From Selenomonas sp963544755 (GTDB lineage Bacteria; Bacillota; Negativicutes; Selenomonadales; Selenomonadaceae): a DNA stretch of 64,000 nucleotides. The DNA lies in the NCBI GenBank assembly GCA_963544755.1, contig CAUUGH010000002.1, positions 1 through 64,000 of the forward strand, read 5' to 3'. A model generated the notes under the pieces. The model saw only the letters and a list, made by a program, of their open reading frames with translations, ran no database searches and was not told the origin of the DNA. Every line of letters begins with the position of its first letter. Within the stretch, counting starts at the first letter, position 1. This document shows positions 52,501 through 60,678 of this stretch, piece after piece. The translations under genes were made by a program, and so were the position numbers.

Positions 52501-55500
52501 GATTGCCATCATAGACTTTTTTAACCGCGCCTGTCTTTAGACCAATATGGAGTTTATCGCTCGTGACCTTACGCTTTTCAATGATGCCCATGCCGGACAT
52601 AGTGTAATAGGGGTTTCCGGCAGCATCAGTCATCGTATCTTTATCAAGCGGTTTATTCTCAGCATCGGCTCCTCTATAGACAAGTCGATAGTTACCTGCA
52701 TCCTCACCTGTTAGTTGGATGCGGCGATAGGTCACATACTTTGCACGCTTCGCCTTGTTTTCGTCTGTATCTTCTACATTAGCATCGGGTGATATGTAGT
52801 GACGATAATATTTATCTTTTGCTTTAGAGCCGTCTTTTGTTTCGTCGATCTCGTTAAGCCCCACTTTATCACGATGCGTTTCACCTGCCGTAGCAGCGTC
52901 ATTTTTACCCGGCGCCGATTCATGTATGAGCGGCTTATCAAGTTGTAGTTTGCCTTGATTTTTATTTACATCCACATCGCCATTATACTGGCGCTTTACA
53001 TCATTTGGCGCAGTGACAAGAAGATCTCGCGGCGTGATCGTGCCTTCACCTGTGATTGGTCTTTCCACAGGATCCCATTTTTGCATAGCATAGGGATTTT
53101 GCGGTGTGTTTGGTCGATTTGGCGCGTGATAAAAGACATAGTTTGTCTTTACGCCGCCGGTGATCTTCGGCGTATAGACGACCCTTTGTGAATAGTTTTC
53201 CTTTTCTTTACCGGCATTTCTATTTTCGTAAGCACCCGTAGAGCCGTTGCCAACTTCATCATAGCCGGCTGAATTTTTCAAAACGCCCGCATCAGCTTGC
53301 CCACCATTACCGAAATTAAGTAACGCCTCACCTGTTGATGCTCCATCGATCATCAGCTTCGTAGTGCCATCGTAAACTTTTTTAGGAACGGCTCGTGCCG
53401 CGCCGCCAAGACCTACATAGATGCGGCGCGATTTTATATAGCCAACGCTGTCTTTAGAAAATGTTATATGGCTGCCGTCTACTTCATATTTGCCTTCTTT
53501 TGCCGCGTCGCCGCCTGCTAAGCCGCTCAAATCATAGTTATTTGCCACATCGCCCAAGAGCTTAATCCTATACTTTACACCGTAGGCTTTAGCTCCATTA
53601 TGAAGCGTCGTACCGTCATCTCCTACATTGGCATTTGGTGCTGTAAAATCTCCTGTGTTATCTGCTTTATTATAGTATTCAGTGCCGTCGCGCGTAATCT
53701 CGTAGCCTGTACCCTCCTTTAACTTCGTACCGTCAACTGTGACTTCCTTTAAGCCATCTCTTTTAGCATCTTTCGTTAAATCATATGTCTTAGTAACTCT
53801 ATCTTGTAAAAGCATCTTGAAATTGTTCTTGTTCAAAATTGCTTTTGTAATGTCGCCTTTACCGTCTACTTCATCTTTAATCCAATAATTGCCGCTCTCA
53901 TCACCTGCCGAGCCTTTAGCGAGTGCCTTAGAAAGCCCCCTATATTTTACATCATAATCCGTACCGCTATTTTTGACCTTCTCCCCGTTTTTATAATAGT
54001 CACCTTTAATCGGACCGCTGTCTTCTGTATTTAATGTAACTTTGCCTAGATCACTATCTATGATACCTTTTAGAGCATAGTATTTTATCTGTGACGGCGA
54101 AACCTCAGAGGTATTATTATATGCGCGTGTAACCTTGGTAATTTCCGCTTTTAGCTCTTTTGGCTGAATCGTACCAGTACCTTTGACACCAGCTTTTATA
54201 TCCTGCTTCGTTTTGCCATCAGCGTTAAATGTGTAGTTCGTCGCTGCATGACCATTGTCACCCTGCAATGTGAAAGTGTACTCGACATCTTTGCCGTTTT
54301 CTCTGACTTTGCCAGCTGCATCACGAGAAACATCTTTAGCAGCTTTTTCCGTTGCACCTGCCTGCGTTTTATAGACAGCTTTGACATTGATCGTCGCGCC
54401 GTCCGTGCCCTTACCTTCACGCTTATCATCGCCAACAAGCGTCTTTGAGCCGTTAGCATAGCCGACGTAGCCTTTGCCCATCGTCAGATACTTACGATCG
54501 TCTGCCTCGCCCTCGACTACATCTGTTTTGCCGTCATATGTCTTATCTATGCCCGTTTTCTTTAGCAACTCAACATCAATGACACGCGGCGTGATCTTGC
54601 CTTCGCCCGTTACATCGTGCGAACCTTTCTCCGCATCATTGCCGCCGATAGTATAATTTGACAAGACATCATCATTTGCATCTTTATTCTTAGCCGTGAC
54701 CTTGTACGCAACTCGTTTAGCTTCGGAAACATTCTTAGTTGCGGTCGTCTTATCATCTTTTCTAAACTCTCCCTTGCCTCCGGCAAGTGTAAAGTCGATC
54801 TTATCTACATCATCTGCGATCAAGCCTTCATCAGCATTAACGCCTGCCTCGCCGGATTTTTTCGCGCTGATTTTCTTTCCTGCATCACCTGCGCCGTTTG
54901 GCTGCACCCACTCAGTTGTACCATCATAGACTTTCGTCGCTGCGCCGCCGTTCCACTGGAAGGTATCCTGGTTAATATTGCGGCGTTTGATCACGCCCTC
55001 GCCCCAGATTGTACCGCCGCTCGTCATTTCGGCTTCTTTATCATTTTGCACTCTTTGGCGATAGAGGACGTTACCCTCCTTATCGACGAGTTTATAATTT
55101 TTTGCTTTATCTCCTTCTAGCACGATACCACTGTAAGCGACATTATGATTTCCTGCATTTTTCGCATTTTCAGCGTCAGTTTTCTTTTCTTTTTTATAAT
55201 TTACCTTGATTTTACCATTATCAGAATCTGCTGACGCATAGTCATTTAACTTCGCCTTATCCTTATCAGCATCGAGGACACCTTCTAAAGTCAGTGTGTC
55301 TTTCTGTTTAAAAGTATCCTTGACCGATGATCTGCCGTCGTAGACTTTATCAATACCCGTCTTAGGATTTAAGGTAAGCGTAACTTCTTTTTGCAAAATA
55401 TTTCCTGATAATTTTTTAGTCTTATCAAAATCCAACGATTTTGCATCAATATCTTTGTAATTGTCAGCATCTGCACCGGTAAATGTCAGCTTGCCGCCAA

Positions 55501-57712
55501 CTGTGACATCACGATTATACCCTGCATCTTCGCTGTCAAAGGTTGCCGTGAGTTTATCAGTATTGACCTTAACATCATCGCCGTCAATCAAGCCCTCTGT
55601 TTCTAGTCCCTTGCCTGTCGGCGTGTAGAGAGCTTTTTTCAGCGCTTCTTTTGCGTCGTTATTTCCATCGTACGTTTTTTCAATGGGGCGTTGCAGCGTC
55701 CCCAGCTTACCCTTTACTTCGCGCTTTTCTATCGTGACGTTCGCGCCAGCGATGTCATAGCCATGCTGATCGCTATGAAGGAGCGCTGATGTACCTGCAT
55801 TGCGCCGTCCTTGGTTAGCCGAAATATTGATGCCGTTATCGTGCGTGCCAACGATATTAAAATCAGATATATCATCTGCCGCAGTAGTACCATCTTTTTT
55901 TACCGCACGCCGCGCCGTAGCATCGTATGTACGAGTCACGCTCTTACCGTTATTTGCCGTAGGCGTGGAAGAAGCAAGCTTCTTCGTGTAGTCTCCTGCA
56001 CTGCCGCCGCTATGAGTGCCATCCGGCTTGGAAAAATCGGCATACGAATACTCCGCCTGCACTGTGCCTTGCATGAAGGCGGTCAAAAGCGGCGTGGACT
56101 GTCCTGCGAAGATGCGCCATGTTTTGTTTGCGCCGCCTTCGTCTGATATATCCCAGTTGGCGTAGGTGTTAGCTTGCTTGGCATCAGAAGATACGCCTGC
56201 ATTATTGTTGGTCGTTAATCTCGCTTTACCATCAGCACCAATTACATAAGAATCAGATGTATGCGCACTAGAGTCAGTCGATCCCATACTAGAGCCTTCG
56301 GTCGTATAGGCATCTTTCACGAACATTTCGTCAGTTGAGCCAACCGTACCAAAGACAGCATTGCCGCCATTTGTCTTGCCTTTATTATAGACGGCGTAAA
56401 TCTTACTTTTACCGTGAAAATTTCCAACTAAGCCAGCGACACCAGAGCCTTGAATATCCATCGTATTATAGGCATTATCCAAGGAAGAATCTTCTAATTT
56501 ACCTACAATACCACCTGTATCTTGGGCACCGCTTTTGCCTATTTTTTTGCCGCTCGTTGTCCCTTCATTATATACAACACTTAAAACGGTATTTTCTTTT
56601 GCGTGTCCAACAAGACCGCCGCCATAAGTAACTCCAGAAAGATCAGCACCCTCCAAGCCGACATTCATGATGGTAGCGCCTTTAGTCGTGCCAAAAAGCC
56701 CCACCATTTCACTAGCCGTACCTGCACCTAGCTGCAAATTTTTAATTTTGTGAAACATTCCGTCAAACTTACCAGTAAAAGGCTTCGCAGCGGTACCTAT
56801 CGGATTATGTTGGGCACCACCAAGATCGATGTCGCCGTGCAGCATATAGTTGCCTTTAAGTTTTTCATCACTTTTATTTATGTCATTTAATTCGTCTTTT
56901 GTTTTGACGAGCTTATACATATTGTCGTCACTGAGGTTTCTATATTTTTTATCAGTGCCATTACCAGAAGTCGGCTTAGTATCTCCACTATAGCCGATAT
57001 GCACATAGCCGGTATAGCTTCGCACAGTCTTGTCGCCGGCAGTAAGTGCTCTTGTATCTGAGAGCGCGTAAACTTCTTCTGATTTAATAGCAGCGTCGTT
57101 TAAAATGCGAACGCTTTTTCCTTCCATGACGATCTTGTTAGCCTTGAGCGAACCATTCTCATCGGCAAGGCTCACGATGTCAGCTCTTGCACTGGCATCT
57201 GCTTCTTTTTTTGCTGCACTTGCTTCAATCAAGGGCGTTGTTGTCATATTTGGTGCGTTATCTTTATATTGATCTATATTCATTTCACGCGTCGTCACAT
57301 AAAGGCTGCCGACATCGACTTTTGCTTCTTTGCCAAAGATTACGCCATGCGTATTGGCGATATAGACATTTTTGCCGCCTTTCATCGTGCCGTCGATATG
57401 CGAGGTTACATTTCCGGTAACGATGTTTAGGTAGTTATTTTTCTGCTCACCATTATCAAACTGGACAGTTTCATTTTTTTTGATGGAAAAGTCTTTCCAA
57501 CCGATGACATTATTTTCCTGCTCACTCGTAATATTCATCGTGTTGCCGGACGGTGTAACAGTTGCACCACCTGCGCGCACGCCATCATGTTTTTCGCCGC
57601 CACCATCATGTATAGGCATACCGTGTGCAGTTGAGGCAAGACCGAGAAGCCCGGCAAAAAGACCCAGACTGACTTGACAAGCCAAAGTGTCTTTTTTTCT
57701 CATTCTTCTCAT
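46514..57712 (-). CDS. Giant two-partner-secretion exoprotein (TpsA/FHA-like) with about 20 YDG repeats
   Basis: A 3,732-residue surface or secreted protein in one uninterrupted frame of 11.2 kb. A signal peptide (LGLFAGLLGLASTAHG) is followed by a TPS/filamentous-haemagglutinin N-terminal domain (VTPSGNTMNITSEQENNVIGW, YIANTHGVIFGKEAKVDVGSL). GLUG-type repeats follow (GGGLVGHAKENTVLSVVYNEG, TGGIVGKLEDSSLDNAYN; about residues 340-470). The bulk consists of about 20-21 YDG modules (K.YDGT..V) each of about 110-150 residues. The C-terminus is low complexity with repeated NSALASG. Export would need a TpsB pore, absent here. AAAGGAAG lies seven bases before ATG 57712. It is probably an adhesin. 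Confidence 0.93.
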   Translation of the reverse strand: MRRMRKKDTLACQVSLGLFAGLLGLASTAHGMPIHDGGGEKHDGVRAGGATVTPSGNTMNITSEQENNVIGWKDFSIKKNETVQFDNGEQKNNYLNIVTGNVTSHIDGTMKGGKNVYIANTHGVIFGKEAKVDVGSLYVTTREMNIDQYKDNAPNMTTTPLIEASAAKKEADASARADIVSLADENGSLKANKIVMEGKSVRILNDAAIKSEEVYALSDTRALTAGDKTVRSYTGYVHIGYSGDTKPTSGNGTDKKYRNLSDDNMYKLVKTKDELNDINKSDEKLKGNYMLHGDIDLGGAQHNPIGTAAKPFTGKFDGMFHKIKNLQLGAGTASEMVGLFGTTKGATIMNVGLEGADLSGVTYGGGLVGHAKENTVLSVVYNEGTTSGKKIGKSGAQDTGGIVGKLEDSSLDNAYNTMDIQGSGVAGLVGNFHGKSKIYAVYNKGKTNGGNAVFGTVGSTDEMFVKDAYTTEGSSMGSTDSSAHTSDSYVIGADGKARLTTNNNAGVSSDAKQANTYANWDISDEGGANKTWRIFAGQSTPLLTAFMQGTVQAEYSYADFSKPDGTHSGGSAGDYTKKLASSTPTANNGKSVTRTYDATARRAVKKDGTTAADDISDFNIVGTHDNGINISANQGRRNAGTSALLHSDQHGYDIAGANVTIEKREVKGKLGTLQRPIEKTYDGNNDAKEALKKALYTPTGKGLETEGLIDGDDVKVNTDKLTATFDSEDAGYNRDVTVGGKLTFTGADADNYKDIDAKSLDFDKTKKLSGNILQKEVTLTLNPKTGIDKVYDGRSSVKDTFKQKDTLTLEGVLDADKDKAKLNDYASADSDNGKIKVNYKKEKKTDAENAKNAGNHNVAYSGIVLEGDKAKNYKLVDKEGNVLYRQRVQNDKEAEMTSGGTIWGEGVIKRRNINQDTFQWNGGAATKVYDGTTEWVQPNGAGDAGKKISAKKSGEAGVNADEGLIADDVDKIDFTLAGGKGEFRKDDKTTATKNVSEAKRVAYKVTAKNKDANDDVLSNYTIGGNDAEKGSHDVTGEGKITPRVIDVELLKKTGIDKTYDGKTDVVEGEADDRKYLTMGKGYVGYANGSKTLVGDDKREGKGTDGATINVKAVYKTQAGATEKAAKDVSRDAAGKVRENGKDVEYTFTLQGDNGHAATNYTFNADGKTKQDIKAGVKGTGTIQPKELKAEITKVTRAYNNTSEVSPSQIKYYALKGIIDSDLGKVTLNTEDSGPIKGDYYKNGEKVKNSGTDYDVKYRGLSKALAKGSAGDESGNYWIKDEVDGKGDITKAILNKNNFKMLLQDRVTKTYDLTKDAKRDGLKEVTVDGTKLKEGTGYEITRDGTEYYNKADNTGDFTAPNANVGDDGTTLHNGAKAYGVKYRIKLLGDVANNYDLSGLAGGDAAKEGKYEVDGSHITFSKDSVGYIKSRRIYVGLGGAARAVPKKVYDGTTKLMIDGASTGEALLNFGNGGQADAGVLKNSAGYDEVGNGSTGAYENRNAGKEKENYSQRVVYTPKITGGVKTNYVFYHAPNRPNTPQNPYAMQKWDPVERPITGEGTITPRDLLVTAPNDVKRQYNGDVDVNKNQGKLQLDKPLIHESAPGKNDAATAGETHRDKVGLNEIDETKDGSKAKDKYYRHYISPDANVEDTDENKAKRAKYVTYRRIQLTGEDAGNYRLVYRGADAENKPLDKDTMTDAAGNPYYTMSGMGIIEKRKVTSDKLHIGLKTGAVKKVYDGNHLVQGHDGKGFVSGKKAKENKELWKNLVQESYVEGEDGRKINFGIASVNDAEYLADGTDPGKRAKDVGKNKRVRLNVTFDKEKLKNFDIEELQKGSDANGKWLENGSYDYYKIKDGEITKKTLRVNADAYARKVYDGTSKVTDIKNHLHLQKEDIVKEDGKDDDVSLEYGDGKSEGIYKKGGGANSQANIDPFAKKENGYDVEYTLKIKGADKDNYAFMYGDKEIASDGKIQGKGDIERRMVFADTVNPKLEKYYDGKNDATRYSKDTNRNENIEDKDIKDANNAKSARILKGEGANFSDGMIKNRATGLVDGDTWSAKGEFDNKNAGDNKKVTYKITLSDGDKDNYRIYKKSDLDQKLKENNAAPLNNVVGTALARDGADKSAKLEGVGEIKKANLLVKADAAQKVYDGTKKTDTVEGGILNKLTLDGIYYDTTKDKVKDGGAYEDTTKLNKTKGKDEYRAEYRDPNVKPKDGKGDNEVNYSHLHLEDSADPSNVNNYNLVYKTKDGIKNLEADNDAGYYKMTGAGKINPLEIDNAELDPSFNPDAITKTYDGNAKIKDAKGVLKKSKARVKVRKKATGEIWDITDIEDAYSADGEYLDTKQKKNGVEKILRAKDVGKDKDVKFTFTMDPDNFIYKGAGGKTTIEKTYEKKGAITARKVRLNVQDVQKIYDATTDVKHGYYEGYGSNLKEYENQNVDHSKLVTAEKARKYTAEDEKANKDHKAGTWSESGLIDGVTVDSGSLSPKYSDKKANRAPQVTSGKKDVFYKLRLNGDDAANYEFEVYDGNNMRIDQTKATEEYNLVGRGDIWYRKVEFNLKGLDKKYDGSADLRTNDPERLKELKDQLYLKSSDGKKLLSLDDEAAKKIRGKYGDRNKDAFEENSHVKRRNGNTGEVIDRDVQLEGLYEAFKSMQDRDITGDGASNYFYNGYIDKGVDEKGTYVAPNETAYAKGKILPKTVKLNKTWLGGFEKPYDGTSLAKIKGSDGKYYSFAEASTIGKDDTAETKKIKQEVKQKFYDKLKLSINLGTGEGAIDLDYKLYGDAEGDDPANMPYYENPTTKKRDANVHNDSALKNKKKDIVYRLKDITTKQKYKDWDIDPSDMEARLLDGTYKPDGTTDGASPLGYTATITPRKITVDEKNNAPIAKIYDGTDKVKDLLDIKGKPFDSTHPEFSYKGILETDKGKVKVEATSKDGRFHDRKTDKADKNATVDQKTWADLAKREDYEKYNTEKKSSKVVHYNLTLKSVKHPDNPSDAEKIALGNYEVDSTYDASAEIVKRKIKAELDHVDPKTLTREYDTTTNASVRSLHFSPTNQEKSGVVGDEKVLLKNADQLKGDNKRRGIYDTKNVKRGKNGEVLQNQHNITYRRIELNDDAVSKNYELDTSNLKQDAKHPEYGNILQDKGTITPKGLTFALEREDVQKQYDGTREVKNNAYGNFLKGNIKNNNALWQALEEDGKKIKEFKGTFDSEGASALDANKKAKPDKQVTYDITWENGNYKLLDKDGKDLTKTKVDENGISYTFSITTKPNSATIYRRRLLASPKEAQKVYDGTKTVKNAWENLNFRNIDKDGKVIEQEEGFLSKKNAAGKSEAERAKAILKATYDDPNATAKNKPQELMNHVVEYSFSNADDVLKNYEIFEQQEKGIASVDTIHGTGKIRRRTLNVVSDWKATLAGYGGVNFTGHIADGSALDNDDSPLTREVEGDIREYNDGRFYYAPKANVDYNTPASHEIFGWYRDGGKEASGDYGQNYTLKQVPSRLAIAPRQDGVDRTIRPDSKVYENASYDQNNSFEKYKKQSAGIAYKDRGVNDGSVKKLQASIVNNGTNINGAGKVADKSTSLQEAAQAAGTAGANSNSALASGNRANSANSNSALASGGKVSSNAARNKANDSTMDAQGSRVSDAAFGKKQQAASANSAVDRGLAAATGKDNALSRAKNEGVASKTEVGKTNSRSSVERGLANALGQNANSGANYYSGKRAGKIGDEEEEIKKKTRATA

Positions 57713-57734
57713 TTCTAATCTTCCTTTCTATTGT

Positions 57735-57770
57735 AAGAGAAGCCACCACAATTTTGTGGTGGCTTCTCTT
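57735..57770. terminator. 17-bp hairpin between flagellin and the giant exoprotein gene
   Basis: AAGAGAAGCCACCACAA and its complement form an almost loopless stem about 25 bp before the giant gene start. On the minus strand it has no U-tract, so it may be a weak flagellin terminator or a leader hairpin; the plus strand has GTCTTTTTCG. Confidence 0.6.
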
Positions 57771-57836
57771 GTCTTTTTCGACTCCTGCCCATGCAGGATG
57801 GTACATACCAGTGGGCAAAGCCGCACCAGATAAACT

Positions 57837-59195
57837 TTACTGTAACAGGCTCAAGACACCGCTTGAAGATTGATTTGCCTGCGCAAGCATAGCCTGCGCC
57901 GTCTGGGTGAGAATGTTACTCTTAGTGTAGTCACTCATTGCCCTTGCCATATCGGCATCGCGAATCACAGACTCAGCACCCTGTGTATTTTCACTCGCCG
58001 TCACGATGTTTGCCGAGGTAAATTGCATACGAGCCTGCGCCGCGCCAAGCACCGTCTGCTGCTCAAGGCACATACCGATAGCATTTTCTATGACATTGAT
58101 CGCCGCATTCGCACGATCACGAGTCGTGATCTGAATCGCCTTCGCATCAGAACCCATCATGCCGAGTGCCTGTGCATGCATATCCGTAAAGCCAACCTTG
58201 ACAGCTTGGTTAGAGCGCGTACCTGTTTGAAAAACCATCGCATTATCTGGCGTAGGATCTTGAGCGCGTACAGTCATGCGGAATTTATCAAGCATATTAT
58301 TTTGTGCTTTTTTGACATTGCCTTGTGAGTCCGTCAGGCAAAATGTCACGCCGCCGATCTGTCCACCTGTGCCGCCATTTTTAGCACGAATAGTCACAGC
58401 ATTCTTACTGTCCGCCGTATGAAGCGTATGACCGTACTGATCCTCGCCAACTTCTGTTTTATCCGCTGGCGAATGTACATCTACATCCTGAGCTCCCGGA
58501 TCTGGCACAAACTTGCCACTCTTATTTGCACCCGCTTCATTTTTCAAAACATCAGCCAACGTAAAATCACCGACACGGAAAGTCTTTGCATAAGTTTTGC
58601 CGTCTTTGACATAAGAAACAGTCATATAGTCTGTCGGTCGTATGCCTAAGCTGTTGCCATTTCGATCCTTATAATCTGTAAGTTTTGTACTTGATGCGTT
58701 AGTAGCTTCATCAAACGCTTGATTTGCCCATGTAGATCTCGTACCATTATCCTTAGCAACTACTTCATTATTATACATACCGCTCATCAAAACTTTGCCA
58801 TTATACTGTGCATTGGCATTGTCGTTTATCTGATCGACCATCTCATTCATCTCTTTTTGGATGGTTTTGCGATCCTCGTCGGTATTCGTATCATTTGCTG
58901 CATTGATGCACTTATCCTTAAGCGTACGCAAAATCTCAATAGTCGATGCCACAGCACCTTCGGCAACCTTCATCATGCTGTTGCCATTTTGCGTGTTTTG
59001 ATTGTCCTGATCGAGCGCACGAATCTGCACGCGCATACGCTCGGATATGGACATCCCCGAAGGATCGTCTCCAGCACCTGTGATCTTCATGCCCGAAGAA
59101 ACCTGCTTTAAACTCTTTGCACGATCCTTTTCATTCTTGTTCACCGTGTTCAGCGCATTTAGCGCCTGCATATTGTGTTTCACTACTAATGGCAC
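57837..59195 (-). CDS. Flagellin
   Basis: The 452-residue filament protein has conserved D0/D1 ends: VVKHNMQALNALNTVNKN..., SSGMKITGAGDDPSGMSISERMR at the N-terminus, and ESVIRDADMARAMSDYTKSNIL and QANQSSSGVLSLLQ at the C-terminus. The variable D2 region covers about 170-340. Unusually for a flagellin it has several cysteines (DKCINAAND, TFCLTD, GMCLEQQ). GTG 59195 has GGAGG eight bases upstream. The neighbouring FliB and sugar genes suggest that it is methylated and glycosylated. Confidence 0.96.
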   Translation of the reverse strand: MPLVVKHNMQALNALNTVNKNEKDRAKSLKQVSSGMKITGAGDDPSGMSISERMRVQIRALDQDNQNTQNGNSMMKVAEGAVASTIEILRTLKDKCINAANDTNTDEDRKTIQKEMNEMVDQINDNANAQYNGKVLMSGMYNNEVVAKDNGTRSTWANQAFDEATNASSTKLTDYKDRNGNSLGIRPTDYMTVSYVKDGKTYAKTFRVGDFTLADVLKNEAGANKSGKFVPDPGAQDVDVHSPADKTEVGEDQYGHTLHTADSKNAVTIRAKNGGTGGQIGGVTFCLTDSQGNVKKAQNNMLDKFRMTVRAQDPTPDNAMVFQTGTRSNQAVKVGFTDMHAQALGMMGSDAKAIQITTRDRANAAINVIENAIGMCLEQQTVLGAAQARMQFTSANIVTASENTQGAESVIRDADMARAMSDYTKSNILTQTAQAMLAQANQSSSGVLSLLQ

Positions 59196-59230
59196 AGTAA
59201 AAACCTCCCTGATCTTATAAACGCCACAGT

Positions 59231-59256
59231 ATATCGGAAGAAGTGCGTTTCCTTAC
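59231..59256 (-). promoter_or_regulatory. Possible sigma-28 promoter of flagellin
   Basis: On the minus strand a CCGATAT -10-like box (59237-59231) is preceded by TAAG about 13-14 bp upstream. The -10 matches sigma-D/sigma-28 consensus but the spacing is short by two bases, so this is tentative. Confidence 0.4.
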
Positions 59257-59379
59257 GCTGCAGCTGTCTTCCTTGATATGCCCACGAGGCTTTGGTTAAC
59301 CTCTCTTTCTATTTACAGTAATTATATCGTCGCTTCTTCCTTTTTCCTTAATAGTTTTGTTGATTTTTTTCAAAAGGCA

Positions 59380-60678
59380 CTATATTTTCTCGCGTAGCGT
59401 CGCATCAAATAGACAAAACAGCGTATCGCCCGGCAAGAGGCGAGAGATTTCTTCTGCTAGTACGTCGATGTAGCCGACGAAGTGATTGGTACGCACGGCG
59501 AGCCATTCGACGGCGGCAAGGATCTTTTGATGCCATCGCGCAGCTTGGTCTTTACAGGCAGCATCCGGCGCGGCATCGAGGATTAGCAAAAATTCGAGCA
59601 TTTTGTAAAGTACGACAAATACTTCATAGTTTGCTAAAAAACTTGCTCCTCCCAGCAAGGGGTAGCGTCCGAGCAAAAATTCGTTGATGAGCCAATTTTC
59701 TAAGGCGTTTTCATATATTGGAAGAACGCGCTCTTTATAAAATTGGCGATGCGCCGCAAGCGAAAGGATCGTAGTTTTTAGCTCTCCTGTCGCTTTGCCG
59801 AAAGTTTTTTCTATCGCTTTTTGATAGAGCGCCGTTTCGGGCAGATCGTCTTTAGTCGCTTTTTTTAACGCCGGAAAGAGTCTAAGGAAAAATGCCAAAT
59901 ATTTTGCCGCAGCAAAAGGATTTGCCGCAAGAAATGTCGGCGCAGCTTTCGTAGCGGCGTTAGCGATGGCAGGTGCGTCTTGGGTCAAAGCCGGTGCTTT
60001 TTCCTCCCTAACGTATTCTTCGGCGCGAGAGAGCATGAGTCCGAGTGCGGCAAGGCGCGTGTCGATGCTAAGTCTACGATCGCCAAGCAGCGCGATACAA
60101 GAAAGTTGCAGCGTGCGAAAGGCTTTATCATCGATCTCTAGAGCAAGCGGCACACGATCAACGTAGTCAGGGCGCGGTGCGGCGATCTTTAGCCACTCAA
60201 GTGTCAGCGGCTCTTTAGTAAAGAGGACTTCTTTAGCTGCGACGGGGCAACTTAAGCATAGCGCACGATCAAGCGTCCTGCCGATTTGGTGCATCTTGCG
60301 TGGGTATTCGGCGCAGACATCGGAGATCGCGCCGATGCCAAAATGTCGATGCAAAAAGCAAAGCCCATCTTCGCACAAAAAAACGCAGCGTTCGTTTTCG
60401 TGGCGCATGACAAAATCGCCAGTTACTTCGCTGCGTTTTAAGCCTTTTTTAAATTCTCGCAAGAGTTTTGGATATTTTTCATAGCGCGCTAAAGTCGCCT
60501 TATCGAGTACAACGCCCCACTTAGCGCAGCAGCATAAAGAGCTGCAGCGGCTGCCATCACAGACGAAGCGGCGCATATAAAGCGGCTGTAGGCAAAAAAG
60601 TTCTTTACCTTTAGGCGCACGAATCGTCACAGCTTTAGCGCGTACGGCTTGCAGCATTTTTTTGGCTGTTTGCATCAT
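59380..60678 (-). CDS. fliB: Flagellin lysine-N-methylase FliB
   Basis: A 432-residue FliB-family protein that methylates flagellin lysines. Family cysteine clusters are visible: FVCDGSRCSSLCC (about 38-50), CVFLCEDGLCFLH (about 97-109), DVCAEYPRK and CLSCPVAAKE, together resembling an iron-sulfur or zinc site. It is adjacent to and co-directional with flagellin, separated by 184 bp. It overlaps the dehydratase gene upstream by four bases. Confidence 0.9.
   Translation of the reverse strand: MMQTAKKMLQAVRAKAVTIRAPKGKELFCLQPLYMRRFVCDGSRCSSLCCCAKWGVVLDKATLARYEKYPKLLREFKKGLKRSEVTGDFVMRHENERCVFLCEDGLCFLHRHFGIGAISDVCAEYPRKMHQIGRTLDRALCLSCPVAAKEVLFTKEPLTLEWLKIAAPRPDYVDRVPLALEIDDKAFRTLQLSCIALLGDRRLSIDTRLAALGLMLSRAEEYVREEKAPALTQDAPAIANAATKAAPTFLAANPFAAAKYLAFFLRLFPALKKATKDDLPETALYQKAIEKTFGKATGELKTTILSLAAHRQFYKERVLPIYENALENWLINEFLLGRYPLLGGASFLANYEVFVVLYKMLEFLLILDAAPDAACKDQAARWHQKILAAVEWLAVRTNHFVGYIDVLAEEISRLLPGDTLFCLFDATLREKI

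Noticed and set aside
46514..57712. CRISPR-like direct repeats
   Set aside because: The recurring short DNA motifs come from the YDG codons of one protein-coding frame and have irregular spacing.
57780..57836. c-di-GMP riboswitch upstream of the giant exoprotein gene
   Set aside because: Some short stems are present but the conserved GEMM aptamer sequences are absent.
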